Positions 56,001 to 64,000 of a DNA stretch of 64,000 nucleotides are shown here, piece by piece. The position numbers and the translations under genes were made by a program. Numbering within the stretch: the first letter of the stretch is position 1; every line of letters starts with the position of its first letter. Source of the stretch: Parelaphostrongylus tenuis (Eukaryota; Nematoda; Chromadorea; Rhabditida; Metastrongylidae); assembly GCA_019055375.1 (NCBI GenBank), contig JAHQIW010000606.1:62001-126000 (forward strand), written 5' to 3'. Under the pieces are notes generated by a model. That model saw only the letters and a program-made list of their open reading frames with translations. It had not been told where the DNA came from and made no database searches.

Positions 56001-59000
56001 ACGAAGTGCTTTTAGCTCATGGCTTCTAGCTCACAGGCAGTCTGTTCTTATATGAGCTGGTCCTGGCGTTGTACTTCTTCATGCTCTTGATTGCAACTTG
56101 TGCTTCGAAAGGAAAGAATCATAGGTGGTTTTTCCCCAGATGTGATTATGTGACCTTGTACGGCCATTGGGGGATGGAAAAGATTGTTGGTGCCAGTGAT
56201 ATTTCTTTGATCCGTTTTGGGCTATCTCTAACATTTTTCCTTCCGCCTCTACCAACGTTAGTCCTGCAAACTCCTTTTGTTGTTGACGTTCATAGTCACC
56301 CACGTTGGATGTGTTTCGAAGAGCAGCTGGAGGATTCAGGTTTTCCTTTTTTCTAGAGCAAGTCTTGTTGATCGCAGAAGTGCCATTTCCTTTCCATCAT
56401 TGAAGAATGAAGGGTGTTAGCCACGGCTTTCAATAGCTTCTATAAGCAACTCGTAGTCTTCGATCGAGTAAACCTTCGGCCTGGCAATGATGTATCGTAG
56501 TATTCTCGTGGCACATGGCTTATATATTTTACCTCAGGTAATGACAGAAATTCTCACAACTGTGCTGCTTTTTTTCAGGTAGATTTTGGCGAGGTACATT
56601 TTCTCGAGCCGTGTACTCATCTGATAACGATACATAACACTGGAAAGTCGACGGTCAGATTCAAATTCATAGTTCGTCCAGAACGTGGAATATGCGCGAA
56701 GTGGCTTCAGATCACACCGCCACACTATGTAATACCTGTTGGGCAGTCTACTCAGGTAAGAACTTTGATCGTTTTTCCCTATGGTAATAAGGTTTATGTT
56801 CTTATAACTCCTTGTTTATGGCACCAGTAACTGATGCAAAATGTTTCGTAATAATTACCCTTCATTATTAGGATGTTCATGCCTCATTGTGAACTATATT
56901 TTGCAGATTTCTTTGACCGTGATGATTGATAGGAATATCGCATGGGAGTTGAATGACACAATACTCCAAGATATTCTTGTCATGAGTCTCGAGAATGGCC
57001 GTGATTATTTCATGCCTGTAGTGGCTCGGTATTATCCAAGGTATTAAATACGATCTTTTCAAGAGGTCTTTTCCTCTATCTCTGCAATCTCTCTAGCACT
57101 TATTTTTCAAGGTGTTTTGGTGTCAGTATTGAGCAACTACTAAGAAGAAAAGCGGAAACTGAGGAAAATCTGATTGATTTTGTGAGTTTGCTCCTCAATT
57201 TTCTGTGTTATTAGGTAATATCTTGACAGTTTCGATTCAATAGCCTTTGCTACATCTCGGAAAATTTTATCTCACATCAAGTTCGATCATTTGATTCTTT
57301 CCATAGGTAACAGAGATATCACGGAGTAAACTTAGAAGATCACAATGCAAAAAAACTATCGAGTTGTATGAATTCCGAAAATTCAAAAATCGACTGAAAA
57401 GAAGGCGTTGTTGTTATAAGTGACATCACGCCATCACCTCTATCACCTGTCACCTGTCGTCCCGCTGATCGTCGAGTGACTCGAACTGGTACCAGCAACT
57501 CTTCCAATTTTCCCTATCGCGTGCAAGAGTAGCCCCAGTGGGTCCTCCTCGCTCTAGCGATTCGCTGAGCATCATACCTTTCTTCTATCGCTTTCGTGAA
57601 GAAATCGGACAAAAGGTCGGTAGTCTTCCAGTAGAGCGCTTGATCTTCCGAGGAATCCAGTCGGTAACGGCTCTCGTCCATCGGTTGTCGTTGAAGCGCA
57701 TCACGTGTCCGGCCCACCTTATTTTCGATAACCTGGCATGTACAACGGCGTCTCTGATTTTCGATCGTTGTCGTAGATCGAAACTTCTCATCCTTTCTCT
57801 CATTTGCGAGGTACGGATACTCCTTGCATCAGCCTTTCGACTGCGCGTTCGATAACGCCAAGTGATCTTTCATCCTGCTTACGTAGCAACCAGGTTTCTG
57901 CTGCGTAAGTTAAGGCACGGATAATTGTCGAGTCGAAAAGGTAAGCACGGAGTCGGATTTTCTTAGTCCTCTTCACTACATATTCGATGCTCTTAAACGT
58001 CCCCAAGCCGCTCGTTTTCCTCCTGGTCAACTCTGGATCTAAGTCGTTCATCATGTTGATTTCACGACCTAGATAGACGTAATTGGAGCATTGGGAGATT
58101 GTCAATCCGTTGAGCGTGAATGGGACATTCGAAACCCATCCGTCCCTCATGAACATCGTTTTCGTTAGATTTACTTGAAGACCAATCTTTCCACAGGCGT
58201 TATCGAAATCGGCAACATCCGTTCCGCTTGGCTGATGTTTGGTGTTATAAGAACGACATCGTCAACAAAGCGAAGATGGAATGGAGATATTTTGGTCGTA
58301 AAATCTTTATAAAGCTCACGAAGGATCATTATGTACCGAGTAAGGAGCCCTGGTGATCCAGAGCCTCTATAACCGCTTCTGTTTCCACTGAATCAAAGGC
58401 TTTCCTCAGATCGATGAAAGTGAGACAGAGTGGTTGCTTGTACTCTCGTGAAACTTCAATGAGTCTTGTATTCATGTGGATGTGGTCTATGGTACTAAAT
58501 CCTTTCCGGAACCGTGCTTGTTCGCATGGCTGTCTTACGTCCAGTGTTCTGTCAATCCTGTTCAGGGATGACTCGAGTATGACGTGACAGGATGACATCA
58601 CGCAATAGCCCAGACTAATTTGTTGGGCCATCTCCCCTTGCGTGCGAATTCGGCGCAGTTGTTATATATTGATTAATGGAGGATTTACAGGAAAAAAACG
58701 GTAAACCGGCCTTTCAACAACACGTAATTCGTGTCACAACAACTAGTATTTCTGCGGTTATGACCATGACTTTGGCAGAAAAGTGCAAAGCCTACGTTTC
58801 AGTTACAGGAGAAGCAACTTTTTCTAAACAGTGACCGTTTGGTGCCCTAGACGACCTCCGCTTTAGATGAAAGCTAAGGGAACATAGTCAACATAGTTGT
58901 CTGAAATCTCTCTTCCCTGAAATAAACCCGATCTGAGATGTATGAAGATGCTCGTGACTACAATACATTCCTCTGTGCGCTACATCGTCAGATTTTTGAT

Positions 59001-62000
59001 TTTTTCTTTAGAGTTTTGCCGGAACTGTTTCAATTTCCTTTGCTAAGGTTTTTGTGCTGTGGACATGCCTTGTGGGTGTTTTGGTTGGCTTTGGGTTTCC
59101 CATTTGAGTATTCTATTATACGAACCAGAAGTAGTTTTTTCGTTTCTTCAGTGCGTTAGCGTTCACACATCGAACATCGATGACCGACCACGTATGTCTC
59201 GCAGAACACCTATGATTATTGCCTGCATGGCGTTCCTTTCCTCCTTTTCAGATATACGGTCATACAACCGGAACTTGCTTATGACGTATAGTGGTATCCC
59301 AATTTGTGATGTTGATCGCTATAAACCGGTTTTTTTGAATGCCGATTTGAGAAACGGAGGATACAAGAAAAAGCTGTATCCATGCGAATGAAATTGGTTT
59401 TAAATCTTCTCTTTTGGTGTTAGGAAAGTATTTTGTTGAGTAAATTACTCGTCAGTTTAATCTTCCTTGGCTCTGAGAGAGGCGAAATCTGCCAGAATGA
59501 TCCACTGTCGAACAAACTTTTTATGAATGAGCTCTTCTCTGCCTATCAAATGGCATACAGTTACTCTTATATGAAATCACGCGATTAATAGAAGGTCGCT
59601 TTTGGAAGTTCTCAGACTTATGTTTACTGTTCTATTTTTCGTTAATTACTATTGATGCTACCATTTCCCTTCAATAGTTTTCTTTTTCTCTTCAAATTCG
59701 CACCATTTGGTTCCGAAAGCAGCAGCGCATTTGCACGAGGTGGTCCTTCTTACAGTGTCGTGGAGTAGAATAAAAGAGTTCAGTATTCATTGGTGTAGTT
59801 GCTTGAAAATACTTAAAGAGAACTGTTATGTTCAAATAGCACTACGATATAAAAATGCTATCTAGCAGTGCTGTAAGTTTTTTCAAGCACGCTTTGATTT
59901 TTGAGGTGATAGATTCTGAACCAACTTTCTCTGACCTCGGTATCACCAATCAATCGTAGTATCTTCTATGATTTAGCACACAACACGTGAATGCTATAAG
60001 AATTTTATTCCGGTAACATTTCAACATATCTGTCTCCCTTTGAGCCGCTGATTCGAGCCTCTGGGACACAGGACTGTTGGCATTCGACTCGAATCATCGG
60101 CGCCGATTAAGACGAGGACGCCGAAAGCCTAGCGGGATAAAATTTTCCACATCACTCTCGTGATGTGTGCTAATTCGTCAAAGAAACCTTTTTCGACGTG
60201 GTATTTTGTGTTGTAAATCTCTTTTTCTGTTCATTTACTGCAAAAGACTTTCTTCTATCATTCTAAGTGTTTCTGGTCCTCTCTATGGATGTGTCTTGGA
60301 TACTCATCGTGTACATCCTACTTGGAATCCAAATGTAGTCGTGACATGTCGCCCCCAATTTTCACTACAGGCAATCGTTAGCCTTTGTGAATTGTGCAAA
60401 GTGAGCCTTCACGATTTCAACAGCAATTTCCTGACCTTGGAAATTTGTCACCTCGGTGGGCCTAAGTGCGTCGAACAAATGCCTTGCATTGAGCAACATC
60501 ACTACCATTGGATTATCCATACACATCATTCATATTAAAGAATAATATTAAAGCTACACTTGAATCTGAAATTTCCCTCTTGCAAAACAAACATTGCTTT
60601 CTAAAGAATATAATGTTTTGTTGAAAGTTGGTTGTATGTCTGGCAGTATTGCTGTTCTATTTGTTAGTAATAGATTTTTTTTCAAACAGTCTTCTGATTC
60701 AGGGCGATGAACTAGAGGATTCAGATGATTTTTGTCCATCGAATATTCCCCGTGAGGTTAGTTTTCAACTGTCTTCCTGGAATATCTTCAGCTTTCAATT
60801 GGTCGAGTACCAATTCTCACATTAGAGTACATTGACGTGTCGGAAAACAGTATAGTGTTTGTTCTGCTCTTCAGGTCTATCGACTAATCTCTGCACTACA
60901 GTTGTTCGGTCCCAGGGGCTTGGATTTAAACGATGTTATTGACAATTCCTCATTCATCGTTGTACGAAATGCGCTTGAAAGTGGTGTTCCAAAAGACCTG
61001 AGTTGGTTTTATTCGATCACATTTGAGTATAGGTGATACGGCTTTTAGTTGTAGAAATATTTGTTTACTCCCTACTCGGATTTCTATGGTTGTGTTTTAG
61101 AAAATGCAATTTAGTATTGATTTTCTTTGTATTTTCTTTCTGCATCTCGTTGGCCGCGTTCCCTAATGTTTATCTCAATAATCGAAAAGATAGTTGATTA
61201 TTTATGACTAGTTCCAACAAAAGTCGTTTTCTAGAAATTATTCAATTTCGCCTTTTAAACTATTCATTTTAAGCTCAACTACATGTTCCTGCTTCGGCTC
61301 TATATAATGCTTTGATGAGATTGATTGACACACTGAAAGGTTGATTCTTAACGGATTCTCCAGGATTTCAGAGAATTTCTCTACTTGATTCAGTTTCTAT
61401 GTAGTGCCAGTTTCGATTTAGAGTGTATTTAGAACCGTTGATTCCATTTGACAAGCATCGTATGATACGAGGAGCCTCTAATGACCCAACGGCGTAAGTC
61501 ATTTTGTCTAATTTTTTCTTTCTCTTGTAAGTTACTCTTCGAGGTGTTGATTACATGAGGAGCTGTTTGATAGTTCGTTTTTCTAAGTATTCCTAACGCT
61601 TCAGTCTTTGGAGAATTGTCATGTCTCTACCACCTGTGAATGCGGCAGTTCTTGAATATCTCATAAATTTCCTTCGTGAGCTAATTACACAAGTTCCATC
61701 CGCAGCTGGTCAGTTATGTTGAGGCATTTTCTTGTACTTAGAAGTGCTTTACTAGGCGGTATTTTGAACTTTCTCTTTTGATTTACACTCGATTTTCTTA
61801 GTTGTTCTAGATGGTCATAGAACTGTACCTAAGTTGAACTCGTACTTGTTCGCAATATGTGTCATCGTACTCGACTAAATAGCTTTTCAGATCAACTAGT
61901 AACGTGGTCCGATGTGATCTTTAGGGGCGATGCCCTTATGACCACCGTTCCCCACTTAGAGCCACGTGTAGTAGCACTTCGTAGTTTGTGTGCATATGGG

Positions 62001-62021
62001 AAGGATGTTGTAGTCTTTTAG
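47047..62021 (+). CDS. ocrl-1: OCRL/INPP5B-type inositol polyphosphate 5-phosphatase
   Basis: It removes the 5-phosphate of PI(4,5)P2 on endosomes, Golgi and plasma membrane. Exons: 47047-47172, 49285-49407, 49466-49583, 49733-49867, 51058-51164, 51429-51549, 51680-51733, 51758-51912, 53898-54056, 54155-54247, 56579-56755, 56907-57040, 57112-57181, 60703-60756, 60875-61032, about 61274-61338, about 61412-61490, 61605-61708, 61891-62021. Catalytic motifs: TTFNVNGKSP, GLQEMDLS, CFVNCHLAAGNGELERRNQD, FWFGDLNYRL, ARVPAWCDRILW and ISDHKPV. ASH part: VDFGEVHFLEPCTHLITIHN, SLENGRDYFMPVVARYYPR. RhoGAP-like end: LPPVNAAVLEYLINFLREL; the arginine finger is not evident, as in OCRL. No PH-domain exon was found upstream, so the start is uncertain (ATG 47075 is a candidate). 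Phase conflicts occur at 51734-51760 and around 61274. Confidence 0.9.
47489..48085. mobile_element. Fold-back mariner-derived element, copy 3
   Basis: TTAGGTCTTTCCCATAGG at the left, TTAAGTCGTTTCATAACTTC inverted at the right. Left arm: WQQFRSLFMHKWRFRENVSK with TACKINEAC behind; right arm on the minus strand repeats the same transposase start and continues to AGGAAGTGGTTCGCG (RKWFA). Same family as 18690-19278 and 23700-24470. It lies in the first ocrl-1 intron. Confidence 0.8.
48900..49050. repeat. Worn head-to-head tRNA-derived repeats
   Basis: TTAGGCGGAAGCTGAACCCA CGTTTCA is an inverted B-box end; CTTCGGTAGCACCCGCACCC GGTAAAGGTGAACGCGAATT the plus-strand counterpart seen also at 19740-19815. 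In the first ocrl-1 intron. Confidence 0.45.
50855..50965 (+). repeat. tRNA-derived SINE-like copy, best preserved
   Basis: TCTCCTCGGTGGTGTAGTGG TAGTTCATGC is a full A-box head, GCGCGGGTTCAACTCCCACC TTGGGTCGAG the B box, and GTTCTACATAGCCACTCAGT ACTCTTAGATG the body. The head looks derived from a tRNA of the Asp/Glu/Gly kind. No terminator or cloverleaf. Confidence 0.7.
52330..52905 (+). pseudogene. Mariner transposase catalytic-domain remnant
   Basis: Plus-strand pieces over three frames: DYTRQDNWLPRSRDSPAQP (the RKRQWLPRGE region), VAFLWENVRPHTANSTRHIL EKLDW (the HDNARPH block, with D replaced by E in WEN), then DYHFFDLVKRNLWEK (the DYHLF block) and SAKNLSRLDL. Stops and frame shifts occur, so it is dead. 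Inside an ocrl-1 intron. Confidence 0.7.
54248..56578. other. ocrl-1 intron with one unexplained open frame
   Basis: Mostly featureless. At 54835-54960, behind TATTATCAG, a frame reads GSQGYDDFGGINCTFSLDFG and PTDYIVRHRVTALWEQNLRC before a stop. It has no matching place in OCRL and I do not recognise it; it may be a repeat or captured exon. Confidence 0.35.
57510..58640 (-). mobile_element. RTE-type LINE fragment with reverse transcriptase core
   Basis: On the minus strand, over several frames: SLNRIDRTLDVRQPCEQARF RKGFSTIDHI, LCLTFIDLRKAFDSVE (RT block with the first catalytic aspartate), LRFVDDVVLITPNIS (the FVDD block), MNDLDPELTRRKTSGLGTFK, LRAYLFDSTIIRALTYAAET W, and the C-terminal RWAGHVMRFNDNRWTRAV with EERYDAQRIARARRTHWG. 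The endonuclease half is missing (5' truncation) and frames break at least three times. It fills the ocrl-1 intron after exon 57112-57181. Confidence 0.85.
58650..60700. other. ocrl-1 intron, mostly featureless
   Basis: A small inverted pair, AATTTTATTCCGGTAACATT at 60000 and GCGGGATAAAATTTT at 60130, brackets a GC-rich 140-bp piece whose ends recall the Penelope-like terminal words. Nothing else is recognised. Confidence 0.45.
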
Positions 62022-62707
62022 ATCTTCTATTATCTGCATTCACTCTACTTCTGTATTGTCAGCCAGTGCACTGTCTTGTCAGTTATAGTTTTTGCGGGTT
62101 CTGTGACCACAATTCCGACAAATTATAAATTTTGACACATATAATTTTCATACATTCCTGATCTAATTCGCAAAAATTATGTATCACACTTGCCAAGTAG
62201 AATCCAAAATCTAAGTGTGCCCTAAGCAGTACACTATTAATACTCATTTAAAGGTTATAAGGATAAAGTCATTCAGCAATAATTATATTTGATTTCTCGT
62301 CAATAGTTCCCGGTTGATCTCTAACCTTAGACCGCTCTTCATACATTGAATTGATGATTTCTACCCTATTTTCCAGTGCGAATTCAGGATCTTTTCGTTT
62401 TTCTATGGAGATATTTTCGACCTCATTTCCCCCTTATTATTTCAATAATCGATTGTCTGTGATTTTCTCATGCTCAAATATATTGAAGCTTTCAATTCAA
62501 TTAGTCAAATAACCCTCTAGAGATTGCATATTGCTTCTTTTTTATCATTAACCTATGTTAATAAGGTGATTTTTATAGCACTGTGATACTTCATCATCAC
62601 ATAGATCGCATTTTTTAGAATTTTGGGTAGCTTTGTATTTATATACATTGATAAATTATTATTATTTTGCCTATATTGACTGATATAGTTGTCTCTTCAA
62701 AGATTAC

Positions 62708-62755
62708 TTTTCAGTGTAGAATGATTTTTGCCTTCAATCTATTCTTATATAGAAA
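62708..62755 (+). promoter_or_regulatory. Possible trans-splice acceptor of SYAP1
   Basis: TTACTTTTCAG ends at 62714, 41 bases before the ATG, and 690 bases behind the ocrl-1 stop. Confidence 0.35.
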
Positions 62756-63860
62756 ATGGCCTGGCTGTTTGCTGATCTTAAGAAGAAAGTGAATGAAGTG
62801 GTCACATCCTTAGATGCATCTCTAAAAGAGGATATTTCTTGCGACAAAAAGGAAACGGTAGATTTGTCTCAGAAAGTTCCTTTCTTTTTAATAGTCATGA
62901 TTGTACAAATTATGTTTGTAGGGCTGGATGTTTTTAAAATTACAAACTTAGATTGGCCTTACATCCGCTATAATAGCGTTATGGATATGTAAGCTTCTGC
63001 TGTGGCTTATAATGTGAGCCATTATATGTGGTATTCTGAAGAACCTGGAAAATGTTGTTTAATCTTGTATTGACAAAACTTATTTAGTTCTCTATCCTAT
63101 TAAAATTCTGAGTTTTCTCATTTTTCTATTTTTTCTGGAAAAAGTGTTAAAAATTTGCACCACATTTTAAGGTGCCTGATAACAGTGTGGATTTGCAGAA
63201 CGAAAATAAGGAATCCTTGGAAAAACCGACTGATCAAGTGCCGATGGCTTCAATTGGTGATTTACAGGAAAAAGGACGAATTTTGGCATGTAGGCAAACT
63301 CCTTTTAACTGCTAAATCTATAATCCATCTCTACTTTTTCTTATTCAAGTAATGTTCGTAATTTAGCGAAGTTCCTTGACTATGCGAAGGATACCACTAA
63401 CACAGCGAGCAGAGGGATTATTTCCGCTAAGAATGCTATTGTCGATAACGTATGTGTTGCATTGACTCTGTGAAAACTTCAGTCGAGTTCATATTCTTAC
63501 GTCATCTTTTCTGTGATTCCAACAAAATTTTGTTCATCATCAACTAATTCGGCGAACATGCACTAGTATTGAAGAAAACCTTTATTTTCAGTCCATCATC
63601 GGGGAGCTTGATCGTGAACAAAGAGCATTTTGTGCTGAAATCGATGCAGCTCGCTTACCAGAAGTTGTTGAGCCTTGGGATGGATTGCCGGATCGAGATT
63701 TTGCAAGGAAGAAAATCTTAGAGCTTTCCCTTGTACGCGACTTTTTCTTGTTTACAATCAAAATCTTCACGCTTTTGCCATAAGTTCTCAATTATCAGAG
63801 CAGCTAAGGAGTGGAGGACATCATAGAGTCTCACAAAACTTTTTCTACCGTGTAATTCAG
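62756..63860 (+). CDS. SYAP1: SYAP1-like BSD-domain protein (3' part missing)
   Basis: Synapse-associated protein 1 family; in animals linked to Akt activation and synaptic function. Exons: 62756 to about 62863-62876 (MAWLFADLKKKVNEVVTSLD), 63199-63289 (SLEKPTDQVPMASIGDLQEK), 63350-63449 (NLAKFLDYAKDTTNTASRGI ISAKNAIVDN), 63592-63732 (SIIGELDREQRAFCAEIDAA, ending DFARKKILELSL) and 63799-63860 (RVSQNFFYRVIQ). The FLDYAKDTT..GIISAKNAIVDNSIIGELDREQ string matches the vertebrate NFASAATK..KIDGIIDKTIIGDFQKEQ region, and FFYRV the end of the BSD domain. The phase of exon 2 does not fit exon 3, and the start of the BSD domain between the last two exons was not seen, so an indel or missed exon is likely. 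The gene runs off the right edge. Confidence 0.75.
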
Positions 63861-63864
63861 GTGC

Positions 63865-64000
63865 ATATGTATATATATGTATACACACATGCATACGCAT
63901 CTATATACATGCAAATATATATACATACATATATAATATATATATATATATACTTTTACCCATATGTATTTATGTACAAGTACATATAGACATACGTAAG
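63865..64000. repeat. (TA/CATA)n microsatellite in SYAP1 intron
   Basis: ATGTATATATATGTATACAC...ATATATATACTTT, about 130 bases of TA and CATA repeats to the window edge. Confidence 0.85.

Overview
This window is nuclear DNA of a nematode. The protein-coding exons match clade V (Caenorhabditis-like) proteins, introns are flanked by nematode-type TTTTCAG acceptors, several start codons sit just behind such an acceptor (the usual mark of spliced-leader trans-splicing), and the non-coding DNA is full of mariner, RTE-type and Penelope-like debris plus tRNA-derived repeats. Long introns and heavy repeat load fit a strongylid (hookworm-like) parasite better than Caenorhabditis; the species is an inference, not something the sequence names.

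Layout, left to right. 471-1974 (-): atp-1, mitochondrial ATP synthase alpha, its last exons outside the window. 2000-6090: repeat-rich intergenic DNA with a tandem duplication just before the next gene. 6103-15226 (+): microspherule protein 1 homologue (MCRS1, FHA domain), nine exons. 15482-30774 (-): R7-type RGS protein, probably eat-16, eleven exons with DEP, GGL and RGS parts; it converges on MCRS1. 31000-38400: intergenic DNA with an orphan open frame, a nest of Penelope-like and RTE retroelement pieces, and a possible tiny two-exon gene at 37392-37608. 38474-38856 (-) and 39023-39394 (+): a divergent histone H2A/H2B pair sharing a 166-bp promoter with a 13-bp GC-box palindrome. 41345-46584 (+): hnRNP F/H-type RNA-binding protein (hrpf-1-like) with three quasi-RRMs. 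47047-62021 (+): OCRL/INPP5B-type inositol polyphosphate 5-phosphatase (ocrl-1) with catalytic, ASH and RhoGAP parts. 62756-63860 (+): first exons of a SYAP1-like BSD protein running off the right edge. hrpf-1, ocrl-1 and SYAP1 are tandem and same-strand, so an operon is possible.

The genes are mostly housekeeping or signalling genes: ATP synthesis, chromatin (MCRS1, histones), splicing, Gq/Go signal termination (RGS) and phosphoinositide/endosome control (OCRL). From memory, C. elegans eat-16 and ocrl-1 carry adjacent cosmid names (C16C2.2 and C16C2.3), so part of the order may be ancestral linkage.

Two themes deserve attention. First, at least seven single-base insertions or deletions break otherwise perfectly conserved frames (atp-1, MCRS1, H2A, four in hrpf-1), and ocrl-1 and SYAP1 show further phase conflicts; this looks like uncorrected consensus indels in the assembly rather than seven pseudogenes. 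Second, the mobile-element layer is structured: mariner-derived fold-back elements carry the 5' end of the transposase gene in both arms, a small mariner keeps a clean 50-codon DNA-binding ORF, two truncated Penelope-like elements in opposite orientation surround an RTE tail, and several tRNA-derived repeats share one 3' body. I found no CRISPR, operon of unknown defence genes or other clearly new biochemical system.
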